64,000 bases of DNA from Nocardia sp. NBC_00565 (GCF_036345915.1 NZ_CP107785.1:2232001-2296000); one strand, 5' to 3'. Positions 1 to 9,205 are shown, counted from the stretch's first letter. Notes: generated by a model from the sequence alone, not told the origin. A program made the numbers and translations.

Positions 1-1998
1 GTGCTGACCTCGGCCAAGAAGACGTTCTTCGCCGGTGGCGACCTCAATGACCTGCTCGCCGTCACCGACGAGCAGGCGGCCGAATTCTTCGCCACCACCG
101 AGAAGATCAAGGCCGACCTGCGCCGCCTCGAGAAGCTGAGCAAGCCGGTCGTGGCCGCCGTCAACGGCGCGGCGCTCGGCGGCGGGCTCGAGATCGCGCT
201 CGCCTGTCACCATCGAGTGGCGTTGAACGCCAAGGGAACTCAGATCGGTCTGCCCGAGGTGGGGCTGGGTCTGCTGCCCGGCGGCGGTGGGCTGACCCGG
301 ACTGTGCGTATGTTCGGCATCCAGCAGGCTCTGACCGCGGTGCTGCTGCAAGGTCAGCGCTACAACCCAGCCCGGGCGCTCGAGCTCGGATTGGTAGACG
401 AGCTCGCGGAGACCAGTGCGGAACTGCTGGTCAAGGCCACCGACTATATCAAGGCCAATCCGGAAGCCGGGCAGCCATGGGATGTCAAGGGATACAAGAT
501 CCCCGCCGGCACCCCGGCCACCCCGTCCTTCGCCGCCAACCTCCCGGCGCTGCCCGCCACCGTGCGTAAGCAGATCAAGGGCGCGAATCTCCCTGCGCCC
601 GTGGCGATCCTGTCCGCGGCGGTCGAAGGATCGCAGGTCGACTTCGACACCGCGTCGACTATCGAATCGCGGTATCTGACCGAGTTGGTCACGGGTCAGG
701 TCGCGAAGAACATGATCCAGGCCTTCTTCTTCGATATGCAGCAGATCAACTCCGGTGGCTCCCGGCCTGCCGGATATCCAGTACACAAGGTGGAGAAGGT
801 CGTCGTCCTGGGTGCGGGCATGATGGGCGCGGGTATCGCGCACGTCTGCGCCAAGGCTGGTATCGAGGTCATCCTGCGCGATGTCAGCCTCGAAGCCGCC
901 GAACGCGGCAAGAACTACTCGGTCAAGCTCGTGGACAAGGCGATTGCCAAGGCCACGATGACCCGGGAAGTGGGCGAAGAACTGCTCGCGAAGATCACTG
1001 CGACCGCCGACGTCGAGCTGGCCGCGGGCGCCGACCTGGTGATCGAAGCGGTCTTCGAGGAACCGGGCCTGAAGGCGAAGGTATTCGCCGAGATCGAGCC
1101 GGTGGTCGCCGCGGACGCCGTGCTCGGCTCCAACACCTCCACCCTGCCCATCACCGGACTCGCCGAAAGCGTCACTCGCCCCGCCGATTTCATCGGACTG
1201 CACTTCTTCTCGCCGGTCGACAAGATGAACCTGCTCGAGATCATCGTCGGGGAGCGGACCGATGACGCGACCCTTGCCAAAGCCATGGACTTCGCCCAGC
1301 AGATCCGCAAGACGCCGATCGTGGCCAACGACAGCCGCGGCTTCTTCACCAGCCGCGTCATTGGCAAATTCCTGGACGAGGCCATCGCCATGGTGGGCGA
1401 GGGCATCGCACCGGCGTCGATCGAACAGGCCGGACTGCAGGCCGGATACCCCGCACCCCCGCTGCAGCTCAACGACGAGCTCACGCTGACCCTGCCACGC
1501 AAGATCCGCGAGGAGACCAAGGCCGCCGAGATCACGGCGGGCAAGCAGTGGCCTGGGCACGGTTCGGAGGCGGTGGTCGACCGTCTCATCGACGAATTCG
1601 ACCGCAAGGGCCGCTCCACCGGAGGCGGTTTCTACGACTATGTCGACGGCAGGCGGACCGGTCTCTGGGCGGGGCTGGCCGAGCACTTTACCAAGCCCGG
1701 CAACGAAATCCCGTTCGAGGACATGAAGGAGCGCATGCTCTTCGCCGAGGCCATCGATACGGTGAAGTGCTTCGACGAGGGCGTCCTGCGTTCTGTCGCC
1801 GATGCCAATATCGGATCAATCCTGGGCATCGGATTTCCGGCCTGGACCGGTGGCGCCATCCAGTACATCAACGGGTACTCCGGCGGCGTGGCCGGTTTCG
1901 TTGCTCGCGCGAACGAGCTCGCCGACAAGTACGGCTCCCGGTTCGTGCCGCCGGATAGCCTCGTCGCGAAGGCCGCGGCGGGCGAGACGTTCGAATAG
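1..1998 (+). CDS. fadB: 3-hydroxyacyl-CoA dehydrogenase/enoyl-CoA hydratase (FadB/FadJ type), 5' truncated by window
   Basis: Bifunctional beta-oxidation enzyme: an N-terminal crotonase domain hydrates enoyl-CoA and a C-terminal domain oxidises 3-hydroxyacyl-CoA with NAD+. The readable 665 residues start inside the crotonase fold (FFAGGDL oxyanion segment near residue 10, then ALGGGLEIAL). The Rossmann motif GAGMMGAGIAH lies near residue 270, the catalytic-His segment HFFSPV near 400 and NDSRGFF near 440. Family members are about 700-720 residues, so roughly 40-60 N-terminal residues lie upstream of the window and the GTG at base 1 is probably internal. A thiolase partner is often the upstream neighbour, but it cannot be seen here. 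A strong hairpin follows the stop codon. Confidence 0.93.
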   Translation: MLTSAKKTFFAGGDLNDLLAVTDEQAAEFFATTEKIKADLRRLEKLSKPVVAAVNGAALGGGLEIALACHHRVALNAKGTQIGLPEVGLGLLPGGGGLTRTVRMFGIQQALTAVLLQGQRYNPARALELGLVDELAETSAELLVKATDYIKANPEAGQPWDVKGYKIPAGTPATPSFAANLPALPATVRKQIKGANLPAPVAILSAAVEGSQVDFDTASTIESRYLTELVTGQVAKNMIQAFFFDMQQINSGGSRPAGYPVHKVEKVVVLGAGMMGAGIAHVCAKAGIEVILRDVSLEAAERGKNYSVKLVDKAIAKATMTREVGEELLAKITATADVELAAGADLVIEAVFEEPGLKAKVFAEIEPVVAADAVLGSNTSTLPITGLAESVTRPADFIGLHFFSPVDKMNLLEIIVGERTDDATLAKAMDFAQQIRKTPIVANDSRGFFTSRVIGKFLDEAIAMVGEGIAPASIEQAGLQAGYPAPPLQLNDELTLTLPRKIREETKAAEITAGKQWPGHGSEAVVDRLIDEFDRKGRSTGGGFYDYVDGRRTGLWAGLAEHFTKPGNEIPFEDMKERMLFAEAIDTVKCFDEGVLRSVADANIGSILGIGFPAWTGGAIQYINGYSGGVAGFVARANELADKYGSRFVPPDSLVAKAAAGETFE

Positions 1999-2063
1999 AT
2001 CCTTTTTCGTAGTGGCGATTTCGCTCCTGGAGCTCCGTCGTCGCCACCGTGCAGAGGCCGACG

Positions 2064-2088
2064 ACACCCCGCCCCTCGGGCGGGGTGT
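2064..2088. terminator. GC-rich hairpin terminator between convergent genes
   Basis: Perfect 11-bp inverted repeat (ACACCCCGCCC / GGGCGGGGTGT) with a 3-nt CTC loop. It sits 66 bases past the fadB stop and just downstream of the convergent TetR gene, so it could end transcription from both sides. There is no long U-tract, which is usual for actinobacterial terminators. Confidence 0.75.
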
Positions 2089-2094
2089 GCCCGG

Positions 2095-2718
2095 TCAGGA
2101 TCGGAAGGACGGAGCCACGTCGCGGACGATGGTCAGCAGCGTTTGCGAGAGCAGCGCCATGACCTCCTCGCGGGTGAGCGATTGGTGTACAAGCCATTGG
2201 CGCCCAGCGGCTTTCGCGAGTCCACCGTAGACGAGCACCATGGCGTGCAGGCGCTTGTAGTCCTCGTGTTCGGCCAGACCGAGCGCCTCGAGCATGCGGT
2301 CGGCGGCGATCTCGTCGGCCTGCTGCAGAATCCGTTCGATCTCGCGGTCGCGGCTGGGCGTATCGATCCCGATGGTGGATGTCCAGATCGAGCGGTGCTT
2401 CCAGGTGACGTTCAGCCAGTGGTCGACACTCGCGCGGATGCGGTCCTCGAGCGCGTCCGCGGGTATTCCGCGCACCGCCGCCGCCGGAACATAGGGCGGC
2501 ACATGGGACAGTCGTCGCAGTACCTCGAGATAGAGGTCGCGTTTGGTGCCGAAGTAGTGGTTGATCAACGGCCGAGCAACACCGGCGTCCTTGGCGATTT
2601 CCGCTGTGGACACTTCGCTGTACGGTCGCTTCTCGAAGTGTTTGGCGGCCACCGCGAGAATTTGTTCTCGACGTTCCAGCGCGCCCATACGCTGTTGCGG
2701 GGTCCCGCCGTCGGCCAT
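2095..2718 (-). CDS. TetR-family transcriptional regulator
   Basis: A 207-residue TetR repressor. The N-terminal helix-turn-helix is at about residues 15-60 (STAEIAKDAGVARPLINHYF, typical TetR recognition helix followed by F-G-T-K). The rest is a helical ligand-binding domain with no diagnostic residues. The start ATG is preceded by GTAAGGAGTAAC read on the minus strand, a good ribosome-binding site. A 15-bp palindrome about 65 bp upstream is a plausible autoregulatory operator. It lies downstream of the AsnC gene on the same strand, so it could be read from either promoter. The ligand is unknown. Confidence 0.88.
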   Translation of the reverse strand: MADGGTPQQRMGALERREQILAVAAKHFEKRPYSEVSTAEIAKDAGVARPLINHYFGTKRDLYLEVLRRLSHVPPYVPAAAVRGIPADALEDRIRASVDHWLNVTWKHRSIWTSTIGIDTPSRDREIERILQQADEIAADRMLEALGLAEHEDYKRLHAMVLVYGGLAKAAGRQWLVHQSLTREEVMALLSQTLLTIVRDVAPSFRS

Positions 2719-2782
2719 CCGTTACTCCTTACTCGGATCGCGGCGGTTGTTGACATCGGAGAACATTCGATCGTCCGCGATT

Positions 2783-2797
2783 CAGGTATTTTACCTG
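2783..2797. promoter_or_regulatory. Palindromic operator candidate upstream of tetR
   Basis: CAGGTA-TTT-TACCTG is a perfect 6-bp-arm palindrome in an AT-richer stretch 65 bp upstream of the TetR start. Position and symmetry fit a TetR operator, but binding is inferred. Confidence 0.45.
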
Positions 2798-2873
2798 GGA
2801 TCTGACGATATTCGGAATCGACGTTGTGGCCCGGCACCGTTGTGTAGCTGACGAGCGGTCAACCACATCCAGG

Positions 2874-3833
2874 TCAGACGACCCAGGTCCATGCGTACGT
2901 GTGCTTCAACGTCGCGCAGGTGTCGAAGGTCTCGGTGTTCCGCACACCGGGCAGTTGCGAGATCTCGTGCAGGATTGCGGTTACCAGCGCTTCGCGATCG
3001 GGTGCGACCAGGACGGCGATCAGGTCGAAATCGCCCAGGACGCGGGTCAATTGGGCGATATCGTCGCGGGCGGCCAGTGCCGCGGCGACCGCGTCGGCAG
3101 TGCCCGTGTTCGTCCTGATGCCGACGAACGCGTGCGCCCCCAAGCCGAAGGCCACCACATCGGACACCGCCTGGATCCGAAAAACCCGTTCGGCGAGCAT
3201 GCGTTTGATGCGGCTACGCACCGTGCCCTCGGAGACACCGAGTTCGGCCGCGATGCTGCGATTGCTGCGTCGGGCGGTGAGTTGGAGCATGCGAATGATA
3301 TCGAGGTCGACGGCATCGACCGTGTCACTCGGCTGAGTCTCGGGTGTGGTGCCCGGATCCGCCGCCAGCAGTGTCCATGCCGAGTCGTACTTCAATACGT
3401 CCAGCGCCAGGCTTCCGTGCACGTCGTCGACGCCGTCGATCCCGCTCAGCACCGTATCGAACAGCTCTCCGATATGGCCTCGATCGCGGCCGAGGACCGG
3501 AACGATGATGTCGCAACGTCCGGTGCAGATCGTCACCGATACGGTCTCCGGGAGTTCCGCCAGCTCGGCCGCGACATCGTGGATCGGCCGTCCGGTCACC
3601 CGTACCAGCGCGATCGCGAATTCGCGATGGCCGAACAGTCGCATATCGGTCACGGCGACCACCCGCATGATCGCCGAGTCCTCCATCCGGCGCAGGCGGC
3701 CGGCGACTGTCACCTCGTTGACGTGCAGGGCGGTCGCGAGCGATCTGCTGCTCTCGCGCCCATCGAGCCGCAGGCGCGCGACCAACGCCCGATCTAGATC
3801 GTCGAGCGCTACCGACTCGGCGATGATACGCAT
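2874..3833 (-). CDS. Lrp/AsnC-family regulator with two tandem HTH-RAM modules
   Basis: A transcription regulator of about 319 residues with the Lrp/AsnC module duplicated. The first HTH (DLDRALVARLRLDGRESSRSL onward) is at residues 11-55 with its RAM ligand domain to about 150. The second HTH (DLDIIRMLQ, then SIAAELGVSEGTVRSRI) starts near 170 with a second RAM domain to the end. Single-module family members are about 150-160 residues, so this is the long type. I chose the ATG at 3833 (MRIIAES) because the alternative at 3842 and longer starts run into the operator palindrome. It is divergent from the acyl-CoA synthetase at 3926 and probably controls it as well as itself. Confidence 0.85.
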   Translation of the reverse strand: MRIIAESVALDDLDRALVARLRLDGRESSRSLATALHVNEVTVAGRLRRMEDSAIMRVVAVTDMRLFGHREFAIALVRVTGRPIHDVAAELAELPETVSVTICTGRCDIIVPVLGRDRGHIGELFDTVLSGIDGVDDVHGSLALDVLKYDSAWTLLAADPGTTPETQPSDTVDAVDLDIIRMLQLTARRSNRSIAAELGVSEGTVRSRIKRMLAERVFRIQAVSDVVAFGLGAHAFVGIRTNTGTADAVAAALAARDDIAQLTRVLGDFDLIAVLVAPDREALVTAILHEISQLPGVRNTETFDTCATLKHTYAWTWVV

Positions 3834-3850
3834 ACTTGACATAAGTATGC
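3830..3850. promoter_or_regulatory. Inverted-repeat operator between asnC-type regulator and fadD
   Basis: GCATACTT-gacat-AAGTATGC is a perfect 8-bp-arm inverted repeat. A second pair of half sites, ATACGCAT (3826-3833) and ATGCGTAT (3865-3872), brackets it. The cluster overlaps the AsnC start codon and lies about 75 bp before fadD, as expected for an autoregulated Lrp/AsnC control region. Confidence 0.6.
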
Positions 3851-3925
3851 ATCGTAACAACACTATGCGTATTAAACCCTGGTGCGACTCGCGCACAACT
3901 CCGGTAACCGATCAGGAGAATCAAC

Positions 3926-5740
3926 ATGTCCGACACCTACGCACCCTGGACACTCGCGGAAGCCTTCCAGGTGACCTCGCAGCTGCACCCGGATGCCATC
4001 GCGCTGCGGACACTCGGGGGCGAGCTCGAGATCAGCTGGCGGAAGTACGCCGAACGGGTACGCACGATTGCTGGTGGACTCGCCGCGCTGGGGGTGGGGC
4101 GCGGTGACGCGGTCGCTCTGATGATGACCAATCGGCCGGAATTCCATTTCGTGGATACGGCCGCGTACCACCTCGGTGCTGTTCCGTTCTCGATCTACAA
4201 CACCTCCTCCCCGGAACAGATCGCATTCCTGTTGAACAGCGCGAAGCCTCGCGTCGTCGTCTGCGAGGAGCAGTTCGTCTCCGTACTGGAGAAGGCCGCG
4301 CCGGGTACCAGCATCGAGCACATGATCTGCGTCGACGGCAATCCGCCGAATACCTCGAGCCTGGACCGCCTCGCATCGACGCAGTCCGCGGACTTCGACT
4401 TCGATGCCGCCTGGCAGGCCGTCGGACCCGACGACGTGCTGACCGTCATCTACACCTCCGGAACCACCGGTGATCCCAAGGGCGTGCAGATTTCACACGC
4501 GAACATGCTCGCCGAACTGTCGGCCACCAATTCGATCATGCATGCGAAGCTCGGTGATTCGGTGGTTTCTTTCCTGCCCTCGGCGCATATCGCCGACCGC
4601 TACGGGTGCCACTACCTCAATGCCTATGTCGGCGTTCAGGTGACGACCGTCGCCGACCGTACCCAGCTGCTGCCCGCGCTGGTCGAGGTACAGCCGACCC
4701 TGTTCGGCGCGGTGCCCCAGCTGTGGACGAAGATTCGCGCCGGTATCGAGGCGATGATCAACGCCGAACCCGATGCGGATAAGCGGGCGCGGGTCCGCGC
4801 GGCCATCACAATGGGCGAGCAGTATGTGCGAAACAAGCAGGTGGGCAGCGTATCCGACGAGCAGGAGCAGACCTACCAGTTGCTCGACGAGAAGGTCTTC
4901 GCGCCGATCCGGGCCAAGCTGGGCCTGGCACGCGCCCGGTTCGTGCAGACCGGAGCTGCCCCGGTTCCCGAGGACCTCATCGTCTTCTTCAATGCCATCG
5001 GCGTTCCGCTCGTAGATGTCTGGGGCATGTCGGAGCTGAGCTGTTTCGCGACCATGACGCCCGAGGGCGGCCTGCGGGTCGGCACCATCGGCAAAGCGCT
5101 TCCGGGCGTGGACATCACCGCGGCCGAGGACGGAGAGCTGCTGGTGCGGGGTCCCATCGTCATGAAGGGATACCTCGGCCGCCCGGACGTCACAGCCGAG
5201 ACGATCGATTCCGACGGCTGGCTGCACACCGGCGATATCGGCACCATCGATGCCGACGGCTATGTGCGCATCATCGACCGCAAGAAGGAACTGATCATCA
5301 ACGCCTACGGCAAGAACATGTCGCCGGCGAATATCGAGAAGGCGGTCAAGGCGAGCAGCCCGCTCATCGGCCAGGTCGTAGCTATTGGCAACAACCGGCA
5401 GTACAACGTGGCGCTGGTCGTGCTCGATCAGGACGCGGCCGCTCAGTACGCCGCCGCGCGTGGGATCACTTTCGATCCAACGGTTTTGGCGCAAGACGAG
5501 CAGGTGCGGGCGATCGTCGCAGGAGCGGTCGAGAGCGGCAACACCACGCTGAACCGGACCGAGCAGATCAAGAAGTTCCGCATCCTGCCCACCTTCTGGG
5601 AGCCCGGCTCCGATGTCCTGACACACACCCTCAAACTGCGCCGCCGACCGATCGATATGCGGTATGCGGCCGAGATCGAGGAGCTCTACGCCTCGACCGA
5701 GCAGGTCAGGGGACGGCGCTCGGCTGATCTGGGCAGGTGA
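3926..5740 (+). CDS. Long-chain fatty-acid/acyl-CoA synthetase (AMP-forming)
   Basis: A 604-residue ANL-superfamily ligase that activates a carboxylic acid to acyl-AMP and then acyl-CoA. Motifs: P-loop YTSGTTGDPKG near residue 176, WGMSELS near 370, LHTGDIG near 433, and DRKKELIINAYGKN near 450. The length and motif spacing match the FadD15-like long-chain class. The start ATG has AGGAG 9 bases upstream. The coding region overlaps the next gene by 4 bp (GTGA), so the hydrolase is translationally coupled. Divergent from the AsnC regulator through the 3830-3850 operator. The substrate is not evident. Confidence 0.93.
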   Translation: MSDTYAPWTLAEAFQVTSQLHPDAIALRTLGGELEISWRKYAERVRTIAGGLAALGVGRGDAVALMMTNRPEFHFVDTAAYHLGAVPFSIYNTSSPEQIAFLLNSAKPRVVVCEEQFVSVLEKAAPGTSIEHMICVDGNPPNTSSLDRLASTQSADFDFDAAWQAVGPDDVLTVIYTSGTTGDPKGVQISHANMLAELSATNSIMHAKLGDSVVSFLPSAHIADRYGCHYLNAYVGVQVTTVADRTQLLPALVEVQPTLFGAVPQLWTKIRAGIEAMINAEPDADKRARVRAAITMGEQYVRNKQVGSVSDEQEQTYQLLDEKVFAPIRAKLGLARARFVQTGAAPVPEDLIVFFNAIGVPLVDVWGMSELSCFATMTPEGGLRVGTIGKALPGVDITAAEDGELLVRGPIVMKGYLGRPDVTAETIDSDGWLHTGDIGTIDADGYVRIIDRKKELIINAYGKNMSPANIEKAVKASSPLIGQVVAIGNNRQYNVALVVLDQDAAAQYAAARGITFDPTVLAQDEQVRAIVAGAVESGNTTLNRTEQIKKFRILPTFWEPGSDVLTHTLKLRRRPIDMRYAAEIEELYASTEQVRGRRSADLGR

Positions 5741-6555
5741 GCGTGTCGATTCGGATCGACCATCGAATGAGCTCCTCGGGCATCGCGTACACCCGCATGG
5801 GTGCCGGAGAGCCACTGCTGCTGATCCACGGAATCGGCAGTGACCGGCGCGCGTGGCACGGCGCGGTGATGGATGTCGCCCAGCATCGCGAGATCGTGGC
5901 GGTGGATCTTCCCGGATTCGGGCTGTCCCCACTCGGCGACATCACCGTGTCGGTCGACGGATATGCCGACCAGCTGTTGCGATTGCTGACCGAACTGGGT
6001 ATCGAATCGCCCCATATGGCGGGCGACTCGTTCGGCGGTGCCATAGCGCTCGAGTTGGGTCGCCGCGGTGTTGCGCGGTCGGTGGTGGCGTTCGCCCCGA
6101 TCGGATTCTGGGGTGCCTCCGGTGCGGTGTGGGCGCAGTGCGCGCTGCGCAGGTCGCATGCGGCGAGTCGAACGCTGCGACGGGTACTGCCTGCGCTGGC
6201 CGTCACGCCGGTGGGCCGCTTCGCCGCTGCGGCGCTTTTCTACGGCAGGCCGAAAGCCCTTGCGCCCCAGCAGGTCATCGACGATGCCGAGGTCTTCCGC
6301 ACTGGGCTCGGATTCGATCCGGTGTGCGATAGCTTCGGGGACTACGTTTTCACCGACGCGGGTCGGCTCGCCGATATCCCGGTAACCATCGTGTGGGGAA
6401 GCCGCGACCGGTTGCTGCCCGCGTGGTCGCAAGCAGGCAGGGCCCGTGCGGCACTACCGCGGGCACGGCACCTCCGCCTGGCGGGTATCGGGCACGCCTG
6501 CGTATCCGAGGACCCGGCATCGTGCCGATTGCTGGTGCTCGACCGTTGGAGCTGA
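5737..6555 (+). CDS. Alpha/beta-hydrolase fold protein
   Basis: A 272-residue serine hydrolase. HG oxyanion motif LLIHGIGSD near residue 28, nucleophile elbow AGDSFGG near 95 (Ser), a candidate Asp in GSRDRLLP near 223, and a candidate His in GIGHAC near 250. The GTG start overlaps the fadD stop (GTGA), which fixes the start. Such enzymes hydrolyse esters, lactones or thioesters; the substrate cannot be read from sequence. Coupled to acyl-CoA synthetase, it may release a carboxylic acid that fadD then activates. Confidence 0.88.
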   Translation: MSVSIRIDHRMSSSGIAYTRMGAGEPLLLIHGIGSDRRAWHGAVMDVAQHREIVAVDLPGFGLSPLGDITVSVDGYADQLLRLLTELGIESPHMAGDSFGGAIALELGRRGVARSVVAFAPIGFWGASGAVWAQCALRRSHAASRTLRRVLPALAVTPVGRFAAAALFYGRPKALAPQQVIDDAEVFRTGLGFDPVCDSFGDYVFTDAGRLADIPVTIVWGSRDRLLPAWSQAGRARAALPRARHLRLAGIGHACVSEDPASCRLLVLDRWS

Positions 6556-6581
6556 CCGGACGAGCCGTTCGAGAGGGCGCC

Positions 6582-8072
6582 GTGCCGGATCCGATCGACG
6601 GGAAAGTCCTCCGCTCGTTCGATCCGGCAACGGGGGAGTGGCTCGGCGAATACGTCGTCGACGACGAGGCGTCGGTCGATGAAATAGTGGAATTGGCGCG
6701 GGACGCGACCCCGTGGTGGGCGCCCGCCACCACCCGCGAGCGCGGGAGATGCCTGATGCGCTGGGCGGACCGGCTGGCCGCGGACGCCAAAGAGCTCGCG
6801 GTCCTGCTGCACCGCGAACTCGGCATACCGGAGCACGAGTGCCATCCGGAAGTGCTTGCGGCGCTGGAGCGTATCCGCGCCAGCGCCCGTCATGCCGAGC
6901 GCATTCTCCGGCGTCACAGGATAGCTGCCCCGTCGCCGCGCGAGCTCGATACGACCGTGACATATCGGCCCTATGGCGTCGTCGGCGCTCTCGGTTCCTG
7001 GAATGACCCGCTGTGGACCACCGTCGGTGTGATCGCTGATGCACTCGCTGCGGGCAACACGGTGGTGTTCAAACCCAGCGAATTCGCAACGGCCGTCGGG
7101 AAATTCCTGGTCGACGCCTTTCGAGTGGCCAACTCGGCCGCATACCTCAATGTGCTGTCGATCGTGTACGGGGACGGCCGAACGGGTGCGGCGCTGTGTC
7201 GGTCCGGCCTCGATCGGGTGGCATTCCTCGGTTCGCTTGTGAATGCCCGCAGGGTACTCGCATTGTGCGCGGAAAACGTTGTACCGGTGCATATTTCTCG
7301 TAGTGGCAGGGGCGCGATGATCATCGCCGACGACGCCGACATGGCAGGAGCCGTCGACGCCGCGGTCCACGGGGCGTTCGGCAGGGCCGAGTACCGGATC
7401 GAAGTGGTCTATGTCGTCGCATCGGCGCGTGCGCGATTCCTCGAAGAACTACGGACCACGCTGGAGCGAGACCGCGGTGGCCCGGCGGTGTCCCGCGCAA
7501 TGAAGACTGCACGCGCCATCGAGATCGTCGGGCGTCATATCGACAACGCGCTGGTCCTGGGCGCGACAGCGTTGATCGGTGGATACGGTTCGGTGCGACC
7601 GCCTTTCGTCGACCCGATCGTGCTGGTCGACCCTGCGGACGAGAGCCTTTTGCTCACGGAGCGGACTCCCGGGCCGGTGCTCACCGTTCGGACCGTACCG
7701 GATGTCGACGAGGCCGCTCACCTGGTGAATCGCGACCGATCAGTATCCAGCGCGACCGTTTCCTCAGTGCGGCACGGTACCGCGCTCGCCGAGCGTCTCG
7801 TAGCCGAGTGTGTGGTGGTGAATCGTGGGCTTCCGAGATCCCAGGAACTGTCTCCGGGGCCGCTCGAGTTCGCTCTACCCCGCTGCGTCATCGGCGGGGA
7901 GTCTGGGTCGACCACGATGCCAGCCTGGGTTATGCGTTTTACATACCTATCAGTGCTGCGCAAATTATTGATGAAATATGATATGGATGATAAATTGCGT
8001 TTGTATCGCCCTTTCGCTGTGCTGTCGGCACATCGCCGGTCCGAGCCAGAGATGTACGAAGGAAAGGCATGA
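6582..8072 (+). CDS. Aldehyde-dehydrogenase-like protein lacking the catalytic Cys and Glu (probable pseudoenzyme)
   Basis: A 496-residue ALDH-superfamily fold. The first half keeps family features: PYGVVGALGSWNDPL near 134-148 (Asn retained) and GNTVVFKPSE near 162-171 (Lys retained). The signature ELGGK is replaced by HISRSGRG. The GQxC segment holding the catalytic Cys is replaced by GRAEYRIE, so no nucleophile is present. The C-terminal PFGG-type motif is also degraded. The frame is open and codon use looks coding, so this is not a simple pseudogene. I chose GTG 6582 because GAGAGG lies 6 bases upstream and longer starts overlap the hydrolase. It overlaps the next gene by 4 bp. A binding or scaffold role is possible but inferred. 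Confidence 0.78.
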   Translation: MPDPIDGKVLRSFDPATGEWLGEYVVDDEASVDEIVELARDATPWWAPATTRERGRCLMRWADRLAADAKELAVLLHRELGIPEHECHPEVLAALERIRASARHAERILRRHRIAAPSPRELDTTVTYRPYGVVGALGSWNDPLWTTVGVIADALAAGNTVVFKPSEFATAVGKFLVDAFRVANSAAYLNVLSIVYGDGRTGAALCRSGLDRVAFLGSLVNARRVLALCAENVVPVHISRSGRGAMIIADDADMAGAVDAAVHGAFGRAEYRIEVVYVVASARARFLEELRTTLERDRGGPAVSRAMKTARAIEIVGRHIDNALVLGATALIGGYGSVRPPFVDPIVLVDPADESLLLTERTPGPVLTVRTVPDVDEAAHLVNRDRSVSSATVSSVRHGTALAERLVAECVVVNRGLPRSQELSPGPLEFALPRCVIGGESGSTTMPAWVMRFTYLSVLRKLLMKYDMDDKLRLYRPFAVLSAHRRSEPEMYEGKA

Positions 8073-9205
8073 CCATGGAGACCAACACCTCAACGACGCC
8101 GGACTCTGTCGACCTCCCGGAATCGGCCGAGGCGACGGCGACCGTGCGCCCGGCGAAGTCGGAGTCCGTGAAACGCAAGAACGACGAGGATGTCGACTGG
8201 GCGCTGGGACCCGGGTCGGTCTCGTGGCAGGTCATGAAGGATCCGACCGTCTTCGTGGTGGGCCTGCTGCGGGAAGCGATCCTGCTGACGCTGCATCCGG
8301 CGTTCGCGGCGGCTGCCGTGGACCACGACAGCTTCGGGGACGACCCGGTTGAGCGGTTCCGTCACGTGGCCATCTACACCTATGGTGCCACCTACGGCAG
8401 CAAACAGGACGCCGAGCGCGTCAGCCAGATGGTCCGCCGCAGGCACACGCAGATCGTCGGGGTCGAGCCGCTGGCTCTGCTTCCGTACCGAGCGCATTCG
8501 GAATACGAACTCGGCCTCACCTCGGCGATGCTGACGGCTTCCTTCCTGGCGGCCTACGAGGAACTGCACGGCGAGTTGACCAGTGTGCGGCGCGACCAGT
8601 TCGTCCTGGAGCAGAAGGTGCCGGCAGCGCTGCTCGGCGTGCAGCCCGACCACCTGCCCTCGACCTACGGCGCGATGATCGATTACATCGCACACGCCCG
8701 CAATCGGTTCGCGACCGGCCTGCAGGCCCGGGAGACCTTGTCCCCGTTCGGAATCAGCGAATACCCGGCGGGCACTGTTATCGGCGACCTGCCGTTCTTC
8801 CAGCGCAAGGCGGCGATGTTCGCCGCCCGCGCGGTCGCCGACATGGCCATGCTCACCATGTCGTGGGAGGAACGTGAGCTGGTCTCCATCAACCGCCGCC
8901 CGAAACTCGGATCCAAGGCCGCGGTGCGGTTGTCGCTGCACCTGTTGTCAGCCTGGTTCCGGAGTGAGCGGGGACTTCTCGCGTTCGACGCTTTCATCAA
9001 GGCGCACACTGCGGGAATCTTCCGGCGTGCCCTCGAGGCCGACGCCGCGCGCGGCGGCCGGACCCGCGTGGCGCGCTTCCAGGTGCCGGATGCGGCCGCC
9101 TTCGTGGTAGAAGTGCCCGACCTGGTGGCCAATTGGCCGGGATCGACGGAGAAGTATGCCCTCGGTATCGAACGCGGGCAGGCCGAGACAGGTTCGTGGT
9201 TATGA
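8069..9205 (+). CDS. MpaB/latex-clearing-protein type (DUF2236) oxygenase-like protein
   Basis: A 378-residue protein of the MpaB_Lcp catalytic family, whose characterised members (rubber oxygenase Lcp, mycophenolic-acid MpaB) are haem oxygenases cleaving isoprenoid chains. Features: GPGSVSW near residue 49, HPAFAAAAVDHDSF near 74, DDPVERFRH near 90, GATYGSKQDAERV near 105, and RRRHTQIVGV near 122. The downstream segment that normally holds a W-V-H motif reads YELGLTSAML here, so the usual haem-ligand region differs. No signal peptide. ATGA coupling joins it to the ALDH-like gene before and the membrane protein after. The substrate is unknown. Confidence 0.8.
   Translation: MTMETNTSTTPDSVDLPESAEATATVRPAKSESVKRKNDEDVDWALGPGSVSWQVMKDPTVFVVGLLREAILLTLHPAFAAAAVDHDSFGDDPVERFRHVAIYTYGATYGSKQDAERVSQMVRRRHTQIVGVEPLALLPYRAHSEYELGLTSAMLTASFLAAYEELHGELTSVRRDQFVLEQKVPAALLGVQPDHLPSTYGAMIDYIAHARNRFATGLQARETLSPFGISEYPAGTVIGDLPFFQRKAAMFAARAVADMAMLTMSWEERELVSINRRPKLGSKAAVRLSLHLLSAWFRSERGLLAFDAFIKAHTAGIFRRALEADAARGGRTRVARFQVPDAAAFVVEVPDLVANWPGSTEKYALGIERGQAETGSWL

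Noticed and set aside
4493..5932. Long minus-strand open frame (479 codons) opposite fadD
   Set aside because: Arg/His-rich shadow of the clear ligase and hydrolase genes on the plus strand; no family motif.
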